Source of the DNA: a bacterium
GTDB lineage: Bacteria > Elusimicrobiota > Elusimicrobia > Elusimicrobiales > UBA9959
Length of the DNA: 64,000 bases
NCBI GenBank assembly: GCA_021811315.1
Contig: JAJZPF010000002.1
Coordinates: 179,349-243,348, forward strand
Direction: 5' to 3'
Shown: positions 34,073 to 42,683 of the stretch, piece after piece
Layout: each line of letters starts with the position of its first letter
Numbering within the stretch: the stretch's first letter is position 1
Program-made: the position numbers and the translations under genes
Notes under the pieces: generated by a model
The model's database searches: none
What the model was told of the DNA's origin: nothing
Seen by the model: the letters and a program-made list of their open reading frames with translations, nothing else

Positions 34073-35242
34073 CTACCGGCACTTGACCGGCTTGAAGAAA
34101 TACGAATAATACACAGTAGGAGAACTGAACTCTTTAGACAACGTCCTGGTGATTATATAGCCGGAATTCATTTTTGCAATTACCGTGTCACCACGCACCT
34201 CGGCTGAAGCTGCGCCGCCGTCGAATTTGACCGGGGCTACAGCTATCCTGCCGAAATCGCAATAATCCACGACAGAATTGTTCTCACCTATCTGCAGCAC
34301 CATTTCATCAGAGCCGTTGTTGAGGTTTATATGAAGCTTTCTCTTCGCGACGAATTCCGCGCGGTCCATCAAAGGGGCACCATACACCTTTACAAGAGAT
34401 ATTCCCTCGAAGACTCCGGTCAGGTCCGCCTCGGTAGGCTGGGTACCGGTCTCAAACATGGCCTTCAGTTCGTCATAAGGGTCCTTGCCACCGGCAACCG
34501 CACCTTTCTCACGCGTTCCGGCGAACAGCGGCCCGCCGTCCTCGGGGGTAAAAGGCTTGCCGATGGCGAATTTACTGGACAGCGTCTTTGTTTCTAAACC
34601 GCTGATCAGACCAAAAACCCGCTCATTTACCTGTACGGATTCTACTGCGGAATAATATGACAGGGGGATAACTTTCCCTGCGGCATCTCCATCTTTTATG
34701 CTTATCCGTACGTAATACCCATCGCCGTTATCAAAGGATTTAACCGATGCCAGGCCTTCCTGCGCCAGAATATGCGTAATACTTACTAAATCAACGCCCT
34801 TTCTGAATTTAACGAGGATGGCGTCATTCATGTGTTCGGTTACGGGTGTTACGACTATTTTAGAGGCAGGCGCTGACATCTTTCCGCCGGCCTTGTGAGC
34901 GACCCCGTCCCAGGCGAGTTCGATGATCCTGTTATTATATTCTTCTATTTCTTTCGTCGCCTGATCTCGCTTTGCCGCGTCCGGCTCGTTTTTACGGGAA
35001 GCCTTAAGTTTGCCGATTTCAGCTTCGTATAACTTAATTTGCCCGTCACGCCCGACTTTGCCTGCTTTCGGCTCAGGGAGATTAGCACTATTTTTGTCGA
35101 GGATGGGGATGCTGGTATCGAACTTCCCGTTATCAGCCACCGCGTCCCTAAGGTCGGACGGGAGGGCGTTGTGCGGCCGCGTGTAAGCGAACACGCCCGC
35201 GGTTACCAATATAAGTGCAACTGCTGTTATTTTAGTTTTCAT
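34073..35242 (-). CDS. Secreted protein: leader, I9-propeptide-like domain, DLxG domain (array member 3)
   Basis: 389 residues from the ATG at 35242. After the leader (YTRPHNALPSDLRDAVADN) and a short coiled-coil (LYEAEIGKLKASRKN, residues about 65-100) comes an I9/fervidolysin-propeptide-like domain: DAILVKFRKGVDLVSITHIL, GDGYYVRISIKDGD, VESVQVNERVFGL. No protease domain follows. The C-terminal ~130 residues (LKAMFETGTQPTEADLTG to YYSYFFKPV) share a motif order with members at 41187 and 43727. Such propeptide-like domains alone often act as subtilisin inhibitors or chaperones; here that is inference. Confidence 0.78.
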   Translation of the reverse strand: MKTKITAVALILVTAGVFAYTRPHNALPSDLRDAVADNGKFDTSIPILDKNSANLPEPKAGKVGRDGQIKLYEAEIGKLKASRKNEPDAAKRDQATKEIEEYNNRIIELAWDGVAHKAGGKMSAPASKIVVTPVTEHMNDAILVKFRKGVDLVSITHILAQEGLASVKSFDNGDGYYVRISIKDGDAAGKVIPLSYYSAVESVQVNERVFGLISGLETKTLSSKFAIGKPFTPEDGGPLFAGTREKGAVAGGKDPYDELKAMFETGTQPTEADLTGVFEGISLVKVYGAPLMDRAEFVAKRKLHINLNNGSDEMVLQIGENNSVVDYCDFGRIAVAPVKFDGGAASAEVRGDTVIAKMNSGYIITRTLSKEFSSPTVYYSYFFKPVKCR

Positions 35243-35345
35243 AATGTTATCTCCTGATATCGCCGCCTTCTGGGGCAATACTCAATGCCTTTCCCTCGCT
35301 CCCAGGGCGCGGCTTACGCACACGCCTGTCTCACTCACTACGCAA
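35243..35345 (-). repeat. Leader-upstream repeat tract (three copies)
   Basis: The ~100 bp upstream of this start codon (ctgatatcgccgccttctgg through cgcggcttacgcacacgcc) recur almost unchanged at 37119-37215 and in a more diverged form at 39217-39305. Each lies directly before an array gene, so the copied unit includes 5' non-coding sequence as well as the leader codons. Confidence 0.85.
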
Positions 35346-35401
35346 ACTGATTTGCTATAAAAGACTCAAGCCTAAGGGGCAAGGGCCCAAATATCCAAAG
35401 G

Positions 35402-36385
35402 TCAACGACTGGACCTCACAAGGCGGAACCCGAAGTTCTCGTAGCGGTGGCCAGGGTCGACGTAGCCGCGGTAATCGGCCCGCAGGTTTCCGGCGCCATT
35501 GCTGCGGAAGGAACCGCCACGCACCACCCGGCCGGAGCCCGCAGCTTCAAATGCACTACCGTCAACAGGCGCGCCTTTATACGAATCCTGGTATTTGTCC
35601 TGCACCCACTGCCAGACATTCCCCGCCATATCGCACAAACCCTGCGCGGTGTTACCGGCAGTCTTTGAGCACACAGGCATCGTGCTGTTTTTACCACAAC
35701 CGAAACCACCATTGCCGTACATCACGGCCTTGTCGCAGGTCGGCTCATCATTACCCCAGGGGTATTTCTGATTCTTGCCGCCGCTCGTCGCCGCATATTC
35801 CCACTCGGACTCGCTGGGCAGCCTGCCACCCTTGAATTTGGCGTATTTACTCGCTTGGTCCCAATCCACGCAATTGACCGGGTGAAGTTGGCGGCCCGTC
35901 ACACCCCAGTTGCAATAGTCGCCGGTAGCCGGTTCCGTACAACCTCCCTTGATCACGCACTCCGCGTATTGTTCCACTGTCACCGCCGTTTTGGACATAT
36001 AAAAAGTTTCAACAGACACTTCATGTATGGGCTTGGCGTCTTCAAAACCATTTTCACCGCTGTCAGTCCCCATAGCGAACTTCCCGCCAGTAATGGTAAC
36101 CCATTTAACCGGATTGGAAGGCACGCCGGCTGACGGGTCAAGACCAGCCACATAACCTTTGTTACCCGAACCCCTTCTGAAACCGGTCTCTACATAGAAC
36201 GGCTTAATCTCCGGCTCCGGGACTTTTATGTCCTGATCACCTCCTCCGGCTTTTAAGGCGTCAATGGCACTGTCGGCCACGGCGTCCCTTAAGTCGGACG
36301 GGATGGGTGTGTTATGCGTGCGCGTGTAAGCGAACACGCCCGCGCTTACCGCTATAAGAGCGACCGCTATTATTTTGGTTTTCAT
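35402..36385 (-). CDS. Secreted FGE-like protein with PSDLRDAVAD leader (array member 4)
   Basis: 327 residues. Leader: AVSAGVFAYTRTHNTPIPSD, LRDAVADSAID, then a linker of ~55 residues (DIKVPEPEIKPFYVETGF). The FGE/C-type-lectin-like domain spans about 92-325: WVTITGGKFAMGTDSGENG, KTAVTVEQYAEC, SEWEYAATSGGKNQKYPWG, AGNVWQWVQDKYQD, NFGFRLVRSSR. Very close to 32024-32905 in this domain but with a Tyr, not a lipobox Cys, after the signal peptide. Disulfide-forming cysteines are conserved, the catalytic FGE cysteines are not. RBS GGAGGCAACATT. Confidence 0.85.
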   Translation of the reverse strand: MKTKIIAVALIAVSAGVFAYTRTHNTPIPSDLRDAVADSAIDALKAGGGDQDIKVPEPEIKPFYVETGFRRGSGNKGYVAGLDPSAGVPSNPVKWVTITGGKFAMGTDSGENGFEDAKPIHEVSVETFYMSKTAVTVEQYAECVIKGGCTEPATGDYCNWGVTGRQLHPVNCVDWDQASKYAKFKGGRLPSESEWEYAATSGGKNQKYPWGNDEPTCDKAVMYGNGGFGCGKNSTMPVCSKTAGNTAQGLCDMAGNVWQWVQDKYQDSYKGAPVDGSAFEAAGSGRVVRGGSFRSNGAGNLRADYRGYVDPGHRYENFGFRLVRSSR

Positions 36386-36497
36386 AATGTTGCCTCCGGA
36401 AACTATTCACCATTTACTCCAACACCGGCATATGTATTCCCGAACGTCTAATTCCGTATACTGTCACCGGAACCCACTTATTCATCTTTGCCGGCGG

Positions 36498-37118
36498 TTA
36501 CTCGATGCACTTAGCGATGAATTTTTTGTGTGCTTCTTTTTGCACGTCCAGACGGCGCATCATCAACTTGGCGTTCCCATCCAGGTCTGCACCCGAGAAC
36601 ATCGTATACTTCGCAAGGGCATCTATCCTCCCGGCGGAGTAGCCAAGGTCCTGCGCCTTGTAAAGCAGGGAATTAAACTCAATCTCGCAGTAGAAAGACA
36701 ACCCGGAGACGCGGTCCTTGAGCTCATCCAACTTCTCCTTAAGGTCAGTCAGCCCCTGGGCGTTCACGACCTTTTCAGAATACGAATACTGCAGCTTTTT
36801 ACCATGAGCGCCGCGCTTCCCCCCATCTATCTTCCCGGTGGCTTCGCCCAGATCCTGGGCCGCGTTTATGGCGTCAAGTACTGCGGCCCTGTAGTCGGCG
36901 CCACGGCCTTTGGAAACGCCGGCATCAGCCTTTTCAGCTTTCGGTTCCGGGATATTACCTCTGTCTTTAGGGAAGACTGGGATGCTGGTGTTGAACTCAC
37001 CGTTATCGGCCACAGCGTCCCTTAAGTCGGACGGGATGGGTGTGTTATGCGTGCGCGTGTACGCGAACACGCCCGCGGTTACCGCTATAAGCGCGACTGC
37101 TGTTATTTTAGTTTTCAT
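36498..37118 (-). CDS. Secreted protein with PSDLRDAVADN leader, helical body (array member 5)
   Basis: 206 residues from the ATG at 37118. The leader YTRTHNTPIPSDLRDAVADN and FNTSIPVFPKDRGNIPEPKA is followed by a ~140-residue, mostly helical, charged region (AAVLDAINAAQDLGEATGK, LTDLKEKLDELKDRVSG) with two cysteines (SFYCEIEF, FIAKCIE). No family recognised. The upstream ~100 bp match those of 34073-35242, so the start region was copied as a block. Confidence 0.75.
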   Translation of the reverse strand: MKTKITAVALIAVTAGVFAYTRTHNTPIPSDLRDAVADNGEFNTSIPVFPKDRGNIPEPKAEKADAGVSKGRGADYRAAVLDAINAAQDLGEATGKIDGGKRGAHGKKLQYSYSEKVVNAQGLTDLKEKLDELKDRVSGLSFYCEIEFNSLLYKAQDLGYSAGRIDALAKYTMFSGADLDGNAKLMMRRLDVQKEAHKKFIAKCIE

Positions 37119-37274
37119 AATGTTATCTCCTGATATCGCCGCCTTCTGGGGCAATACTCAATGCCTTTCCCTCGCTCCCAGGGCGCGGCTTACGCACACG
37201 CCTGGCTCACTCCCTCCGCAAGCAGATTACTACAACAGATTTATACCAGGGCCAAGTATTCAAGTGTCCAAAGG

Positions 37275-38210
37275 TTACCGAGACCTCACAAGGCGGAACC
37301 CGGTGTGGTCGGCACGGTCCTCCATCCTGAAGCTATTGCGATATTGGGCACGCAGATAACTTGCGATATTCGTGTAAAAGGAGCCCCCGCGAATGATCCT
37401 GAGAGTGGTGCCCGCGGCCTCGAACGCGCTGCCGTCCGTAGGCGCTTTGTTATACGAGTTCTGAGGCTTGTCCTGCACCCACTGCCACACGTTGCCCGCC
37501 ATATCGCATAAACCCTGCGCGGTGTTCCCGTCTGGTTTAGAACATACCGGCATAGTGCTTCTGCTGGCGCAACCAATCCCGCCGAGGCCTATTACGGCTT
37601 TATCGCAGTCAGGCATCGCGTCCCCCCACGGGTATTTCCGGCTCTTGCCGCCGCCAGTAGCCGCGTACTCCCACTCGGACTCTGTGGGCAGTCTCGCTCC
37701 TTTGAACCTAGCGTATTGATTCGCCTGGTTCCAGGTCACGCAGTTGACCGGGTGAAGCTCCCGTCCCGCCTTTCCCCAATTACAATTTGCGCCATTATTA
37801 GAATTGGTGTCCGTGCCCGGGGCCGTGCACTTGCCTGCGAGGAAACACTCCTCGTATTGCTCTACGGTAACTAGCGTCTTGGACATCTCAAAGGACTCAA
37901 TGTCGACCCAATGTATCGGCCGGCATTCCTCACACCCAGCCATATCTTCGGCTCCCATCGCGAACTTGCCTTTGGGAAAGGGGATCCATTTAACCGGCTT
38001 TTCCTGCACGTGGAGCTTGGCCCCCCTTACCGCGACAGGCTTCGGTTCCTGGATATTGCCGTCGCGTTTGTCGTAACCAAGCTGTTCAAGCGCGCTGTCG
38101 GCCACGGCGTCCCTTAAGTCGGACGGGATGGGTGTGTTATGCGTGCGCGTGTACGCGAACACGCCCGCGCTTACCGCTATCAGCGCAACTGCTGTTATTT
38201 TGTTTTTCAT
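37275..38210 (-). CDS. Secreted FGE-like protein with PSDLRDAVAD leader (array member 6)
   Basis: 311 residues. Leader ITAVALIAVSAGVFAYTRTH with IPSDLRDAVADSALEQLGYD, a short linker, then an FGE-like domain (about 75-310): WIPFPKGKFAMGAEDMAGCE, MSKTLVTVEQYEECF, LPTESEWEYAATGGGKSRK, AGNVWQWVQDKPQNSYNKAP, DHTGFRLVRSR. It differs from members 1 and 4 by an extra cysteine-containing insert (TDTNSNNGANCNWG). Lacks the catalytic cysteine pair of true FGE enzymes. RBS block is GTGAGGTAACCTT. Confidence 0.85.
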   Translation of the reverse strand: MKNKITAVALIAVSAGVFAYTRTHNTPIPSDLRDAVADSALEQLGYDKRDGNIQEPKPVAVRGAKLHVQEKPVKWIPFPKGKFAMGAEDMAGCEECRPIHWVDIESFEMSKTLVTVEQYEECFLAGKCTAPGTDTNSNNGANCNWGKAGRELHPVNCVTWNQANQYARFKGARLPTESEWEYAATGGGKSRKYPWGDAMPDCDKAVIGLGGIGCASRSTMPVCSKPDGNTAQGLCDMAGNVWQWVQDKPQNSYNKAPTDGSAFEAAGTTLRIIRGGSFYTNIASYLRAQYRNSFRMEDRADHTGFRLVRSR

Positions 38211-38268
38211 AAGGTTACCTCACAGTGTCTCTCGTGTGAAAAGCCTCCTGATACCCTTTCCCCAGCGC

Positions 38269-39216
38269 CTAATTTTTACACGTTACGGAGCTGGTCTTTT
38301 TCCATTCTGCCTTTCCGAAAATATTCTTCGTTTCCTTATATTTTTCAATGGTCACGAAAGCGACGCTGTTGCCGATACCGAGGCGAAGTTCGAAGACATT
38401 TTTCACCCTATGATCCTGCCACATCACGCCCGCTCCCTCCGTAGAAACGGCTTCGTATTTATAGCTTCCGTCCGCAGAGATGACCGGAACATCGCCCGAC
38501 ATCAGGATGTCTGTAAAAGCTCCGCCCTTGATTATGCCGATATTCAGGTTCTCGGCAAAGGGAGAGCTGTTGAAAGCATTTACTTCAAGAACACAACCCT
38601 CGGGAATGGGGCCTGCAGCCATAATTTCGCTTATTGCCTTAAGCGAACTTTTAGGCGCGGGAGCCGCGCCAGAGCGTGTACCGGCGATCATGCCTAAAAC
38701 ATTCCTATTCACCTCAACGGCTTCAACAACGGCGTATCCCGCAAGGCACTGGGCTTTAAAGGCGGCTTCGGAGTCCTTTATGTCCAGCCGCACATAAAAA
38801 CCGTCGCCGTTATCTGAGAATTTAGTGGAGGAGAGCCCTTCTTTCTTCAGAACGTAAGTGACTATGTTTATGTCCGTACCCTTGTTGAACTTTAGCAGTA
38901 TAACATCCGGCCAGTTCGCAGTTACCGGAGTTGCGAATATCTTGGGGTTAACCGTCCCTTTAATGGCGTCAGCACCCATGGCATGTTCAATTGGCGTTCC
39001 CTCTGGTTGAAGGCTTTTTTCAGTGGCGGCGGCCTTACTGACCTCCGGGAGGGCTGCCTCCTCTGGCATCGCCGCAGACTGGCGCAGCTCACCTACGGCG
39101 CCGCTATCGGCCACGGCATCCCTTAAGTCGGACGGGAGGGCGTTGTGCGGCCGCGTGTAAGCGAACACGCCCGCGGTTACCGCTAGAAGCGCAACTGCCG
39201 TTATTTTGGTTTTCAT
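38269..39216 (-). CDS. Secreted protein: leader plus I9-propeptide-like domain (array member 7)
   Basis: 315 residues from the ATG at 39216. Leader YTRPHNALPSDLRDAVADSG, then an I9/fervidolysin-propeptide-like domain (about 95-185): VILLKFNKGTDINIVTYVLK, GDGFYVRLDIKDSEA, VEAVEVNRNVLGMIAG. The C-terminal ~120 residues are unassigned (LEVNAFNSSPFAENLNIGII, single Cys pair SVTCKN and EGCVLE). The domain is shared with members 3 and 8, but the C-terminal halves differ among the three. Confidence 0.78.
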   Translation of the reverse strand: MKTKITAVALLAVTAGVFAYTRPHNALPSDLRDAVADSGAVGELRQSAAMPEEAALPEVSKAAATEKSLQPEGTPIEHAMGADAIKGTVNPKIFATPVTANWPDVILLKFNKGTDINIVTYVLKKEGLSSTKFSDNGDGFYVRLDIKDSEAAFKAQCLAGYAVVEAVEVNRNVLGMIAGTRSGAAPAPKSSLKAISEIMAAGPIPEGCVLEVNAFNSSPFAENLNIGIIKGGAFTDILMSGDVPVISADGSYKYEAVSTEGAGVMWQDHRVKNVFELRLGIGNSVAFVTIEKYKETKNIFGKAEWKKTSSVTCKN

Positions 39217-39357
39217 AATGTTACCCCTGATATCGCCGCCTTCCGGCGCAACACTCAATTCCTTTCCTCCGCTTTACGGCGCGGCTTACGCGCGCGCCCA
39301 CCAATATCCGCGAACTGATTTGCCGTAGGTTATATCGGTAAGCGTCTATTCTCTTAC

Positions 39358-40227
39358 CTAACGAAGCTCGGGAAGGATATCCTTCCCATTCACAAGCAAC
39401 CCTATGTTAGTAAGAGACGGCTTCACCGAACAGAAAATAGGATGCAGCCCCGCAGTAATAAGGTCACAACCGACCGCGTTCGCGTGAGGCGTGTACGTTA
39501 AAACAGCATCTTGCCCTTTATAAGCCTCCAAAGAATTAACAATGGCCGGGGAGGTGTAGCTGTTAACGGAGAGGAACATGATATTGCCGACACAATACCC
39601 CTGTAGAACGGTCGCATCGGCAAACCCTGCGGTATATACTCTTGTACAGGCCCGGATCTTGCCTTTTTCCTGAAGATTCCCGGCACCGGTCACAACCGGT
39701 GCGCTCAAGCCGGTCATCAAGGCGTACACATTCTTACTTATCTGAACGGAAGCGACGTCCGTGTATTCGGCGAGGCGTTTAATTTTCGTGCCGGAGTCTT
39801 CATCTTTTATCGTTATCCTCGCGGAGAAACCATCGCCGCTCTCCGTGATAGGTGAATGTATATACTGGGAAGTTGCTAGCCCCTCCTGTTTCAGGACATC
39901 CATAACAGCCTTTATATTCGTGCCTTTGGTGAATTTGACCAGAAAGACGCCTGTCCACTCAGCTGTCAGCTGGGTCACGCATATTTTGGGGCTCAGTGTC
40001 TGCACACCTTTGGATATAGCCGGAACGGGAAGGCCTTCCACCGCCATGACCTTCGGCTCCGGGATATTACCGCTGCTTTTATCGAACACGGGAATGCTGG
40101 TATCGAACTTCCCGTTGTCGGACACAGCGTCCCTTAAGTCGGACGGGATGGGGTTATGCGGCCGCGTGTAGACGAACACGCCCGCGGTTACTGCCATAAG
40201 AGCGACCAATGCTATTGTAGTTTTCAT
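39358..40227 (-). CDS. Secreted protein: leader plus I9-propeptide-like domain (array member 8)
   Basis: 289 residues from the ATG at 40227 (the frame extends upstream but without an RBS; GGAGGTAATATT precedes this ATG). Leader YTRPHNPIPSDLRDAVSDN, FDTSIPVFDKSSGNIPEPKV, then VFLVKFTKGTNIKAVMDVLK, GDGFSARITIKDEDS, VASVQISKNVYALM: the third I9-propeptide-like domain of the array. The C-terminal ~100 residues contain five cysteines (RACTRVY, GYCVGN, VGCDLI, IFCSVK) and no known domain. Driven by element copy D, thus likely the head of the operon reaching down to 32024. Confidence 0.78.
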   Translation of the reverse strand: MKTTIALVALMAVTAGVFVYTRPHNPIPSDLRDAVSDNGKFDTSIPVFDKSSGNIPEPKVMAVEGLPVPAISKGVQTLSPKICVTQLTAEWTGVFLVKFTKGTNIKAVMDVLKQEGLATSQYIHSPITESGDGFSARITIKDEDSGTKIKRLAEYTDVASVQISKNVYALMTGLSAPVVTGAGNLQEKGKIRACTRVYTAGFADATVLQGYCVGNIMFLSVNSYTSPAIVNSLEAYKGQDAVLTYTPHANAVGCDLITAGLHPIFCSVKPSLTNIGLLVNGKDILPELR

Positions 40228-40280
40228 AATATTACCTCCAGTACTATTGCCTTTTACGCCGACGCAAAATTCCTCTATAT

Positions 40281-40383
40281 ACTTTACAGCCCGTTCTCTG
40301 TTTTTCGCAGTGTCTATGGACCCAAGACTCACCGTCAAACAGCCTAATGGCGGGGCCCAAAGAATTTTACCGTTCCATTACCG
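40281..40383 (-). promoter_or_regulatory. Conserved upstream element, copy D
   Basis: Minus strand: CGGTAATGGAACGGTAAA (forward 40366-40383), TTTGGGCCCCGCCATTAGGC, TGTTTGACGGTGAG, GGTCCATAGACACTGCG and -10-like TGTAAAGTATATAGAGG at forward 40272-40288. The array gene 39358-40227 starts about 45 bp downstream of that -10 box. Nearly identical to copy E, including the downstream spacer. Confidence 0.8.
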
Positions 40384-40413
40384 GTGACATGGCTCCATTA
40401 CAAGTAAGATTCG

Positions 40414-41130
40414 CTACGGCCTGCTGTTTTTCTCGGCAAGAGTTTTTATCAAACCATCCAGCCCTGAACCGGCGATTACGCCCGCAAACTGGCCGCGGTA
40501 AGTAAGCACCAGAGAAACACCGTCAAGATTCACATCGTACACCTGCCAGGTTTCTCCCGCTCTTTCCATCCGGTAATCTATCTCAGTGGACATTCCCAGC
40601 AGCCTGGCCACAGTCTTCACTAAAGCTTCCTCCGCGGACGGCTGGGGGCCGAGAGGTTTTACATTAATATCGCTCCCAAGGGCTCCGGCGCGCAGAAGAG
40701 TCGAGGAATAAGTCCGCACCAGCAGCGTGCGAAATTCCTTAATCATGGCCTTCCGCTGGTCTTCAGTAGCCTGCGCCCAGCACCTTCCCACAGCCAGCCT
40801 GGACATGTGCTCGAAATTAAAATTGGGCGCCAGAAGCGCGGCGATCTCGTCTTTGGTCGCCGTTTTGCCGTTCTTCAGCACCTTGTCGATCAGGATTTTA
40901 ATCACCACATCAGGCGCAACTGCGGCTTTACCGTTATCGGCCGCCGCCGCAACCTTAGGCTCAGGAAGATTTCCGCTGCCTTTCTCAAAGACAGGGATGC
41001 TGGTGTCGAACCCGGCGTTATCGGCTACGGCGTCCCGGAGGTCGGACGGGATGGCGTTATGCGGCCGCGTGTATGCGAACATCCCCGCGGTTGCCGTTAT
41101 AAGCGCAACAACCGTTATTTTGGTTTTCAT
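40414..41130 (-). CDS. MlaC/Ttg2D-like phospholipid-binding protein with PSDLRDAVADN leader (array member 9)
   Basis: 238 residues. The shared leader (YTRPHNAIPSDLRDAVADN, FDTSIPVFEKGSGNLPEPKV) is joined to a complete MlaC domain (about 75-235): ALLAPNFNFEHMSRLAVGRC, RKAMIKEFRTLLVRTYSSTL, YRMERAGETWQVYDVNLDGV, YRGQFAGVI. MlaC proteins ferry phospholipids between outer-membrane and inner-membrane Mla complexes through the periplasm. No other mla genes are in the window. This is the clearest evidence that the leader belongs to periplasmic proteins with established folds. Confidence 0.88.
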   Translation of the reverse strand: MKTKITVVALITATAGMFAYTRPHNAIPSDLRDAVADNAGFDTSIPVFEKGSGNLPEPKVAAAADNGKAAVAPDVVIKILIDKVLKNGKTATKDEIAALLAPNFNFEHMSRLAVGRCWAQATEDQRKAMIKEFRTLLVRTYSSTLLRAGALGSDINVKPLGPQPSAEEALVKTVARLLGMSTEIDYRMERAGETWQVYDVNLDGVSLVLTYRGQFAGVIAGSGLDGLIKTLAEKNSRP

Positions 41131-41186
41131 AATGCTGCCTTCATTTAGGCTCTGTCTATAGGCCGAAACTCACTTAATCGCCCCGG

Positions 41187-42140
41187 CTAACGCGCATTTT
41201 GAAATCTTAAGTACGCAGTAGGCGGGGTGACATCCAGCACATCCGAGGAGTAAATGGCCATCCCTATTCTCCCGGCGCGGTCTTTCATGATCTCCGCACA
41301 ACCGGAAGTATTTTCCCCTTTCAAAATAACGTTAACGTACGGGTTGCCTTTTTTACCGTCAATAATAGACACCGCTACCCCTTCACAAAAAGGGTCGCGC
41401 TCGATCAGATCCCTGACCTCTTTTCTTGACCGGGCCAACGTGCTGGTTGGGCAGGTTGCCGAATCTGGTTTAACAGCCTTGCAATAGTAGGCGTATGAAT
41501 ATGGAGCGCTGTTTTCCCTGCCGTACGCCTCTATCACGCATCCGCGCACCTTATGGAAGGACTGCACCTTGGGTTTTGACGTTGCCGAAGGGAAATATAT
41601 CCTGCGCCCTTCTACGTTTGTCCATTTCAAATGCAGGTATTCCGATTTACCGGCGTCCAGATCGTCGAAGTAGCCGGGCGTATCGCTGGGATGCGTCATA
41701 ACGCGGAACGTCAGTTCCCCGGCGCCGTCCTCTTTCTCGCCGCCCAGCAGAATCGCGCCGTAAACCTGGTCGGGCAGATTGTCACGCACCATCCGTCCGG
41801 AATGCCACCCGGAAAGGTCTTCTTTCGTCGCCTGGATGCTGATATCGAAAAGGGTCTTAATCTTCTCGAAGGCGTTAGCGCCCGGAACGCCGCGTAACAA
41901 GTTGGCGTTATTAGCGTCGGCCATATTCGAACCCCACTCCGATTCCCAGTCCACAGCCTTAGCCTTCGGCTCCGGGATATTACCGCTATTTTTATCGAAG
42001 ACGGGAATGCTGGTATCGAACTTCCCGTTGTCGGCCACGGCATCCCTGAGATCGGACGGCATGGCTTTGTGCGGGCGCGTGTAGGCGAACACGCCCACGG
42101 TTACCGCTACCAGTGAAACCAATGTTATTGTAGTTTTCAT
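41187..42140 (-). CDS. Secreted protein: leader, GWHxGR domain, C-terminal 90-residue domain (array member 10)
   Basis: 317 residues. Leader YTRPHKAMPSDLRDAVADN, then a ~135-residue region starting LFDISIQATKEDLSGWHSGR and ending SYAYYCKAVKPD (shared with 34073 and 43727), then ATCPTSTLARSRKEVRDLIE to the end, which is almost identical to the whole body of the next gene upstream (42197-42646). No known family for either domain. The cysteines (PTCPTS type, DPFCEGV, TSGCAEIM) suggest disulfide bonding after export. Confidence 0.78.
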   Translation of the reverse strand: MKTTITLVSLVAVTVGVFAYTRPHKAMPSDLRDAVADNGKFDTSIPVFDKNSGNIPEPKAKAVDWESEWGSNMADANNANLLRGVPGANAFEKIKTLFDISIQATKEDLSGWHSGRMVRDNLPDQVYGAILLGGEKEDGAGELTFRVMTHPSDTPGYFDDLDAGKSEYLHLKWTNVEGRRIYFPSATSKPKVQSFHKVRGCVIEAYGRENSAPYSYAYYCKAVKPDSATCPTSTLARSRKEVRDLIERDPFCEGVAVSIIDGKKGNPYVNVILKGENTSGCAEIMKDRAGRIGMAIYSSDVLDVTPPTAYLRFQNAR

Positions 42141-42159
42141 AATGTTACCTCCATTTAAG

Positions 42160-42471
42160 TTCTGTCTATACGCTGGAACTCACTTAATCGCCCCGCCTAA
42201 CGCGCATCTTGAAATCTTAAGTACGCAGTGGGCGGGGTGACATCCAGCACATCCGAAGAGTAAATGGACATCCCTATTCTCCCGGCGCGGTCTTTCATGA
42301 TCTCCGCACAACCGGAAGTATTTTCCCCTTTCAAAATAACGTTAACGTACGGGTTGCCTTTTTTACCGTCAATAATCGACACCGCTACCCCTTCACAAAA
42401 GGGGTCGCGCTCGATCAGGTCCCTGACCTCTTTTCTTGACCGGTCCAACGTGCTGGTTGGGCAGGTTGCCT
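42160..42471 (-). repeat. ~310-bp segmental duplication within the array
   Basis: Matches 41150-41461 at an offset of 1010 with roughly a dozen substitutions. It covers the gap before the next RBS plus the last ~90 codons. Homology stops sharply at the linker (42472). Confidence 0.9.
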
Positions 42472-42646
42472 GCGCGGGCATCGGTATGTCGGCACTGCTC
42501 CCGGCTTTTATATCTGAAACTTTGATGTCGGTAAAATCAGCTACGGCGTCCCTCAAGTCGGATGGGAGGGTGTTATGCGACCGCGTGTATGCGAACACGC
42601 CCGCGGTTACAGCCAACAGCGCAACTACTGTTATTTTAATTTTCAT
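42197..42646 (-). CDS. Short secreted protein: leader joined to the 90-residue C-terminal domain (array member 11)
   Basis: 149 residues. Leader VFAYTRSHNTLPSDLRDAVA, a 20-residue linker, then CPTSTLDRSRKEVRDLIERD to the end, differing from the C-terminus of 41187-42140 by only a few residues. The nucleotide identity (42160-42471 versus 41150-41461) includes the downstream intergenic sequence. This gene looks like member 10 with its central domain deleted, or the donor of its end. Function unknown. Confidence 0.78.
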   Translation of the reverse strand: MKIKITVVALLAVTAGVFAYTRSHNTLPSDLRDAVADFTDIKVSDIKAGSSADIPMPAQATCPTSTLDRSRKEVRDLIERDPFCEGVAVSIIDGKKGNPYVNVILKGENTSGCAEIMKDRAGRIGMSIYSSDVLDVTPPTAYLRFQDAR

Positions 42647-42683
42647 AATGTTACCTCCCAGTTACTTTGACTGATGTCCACTT

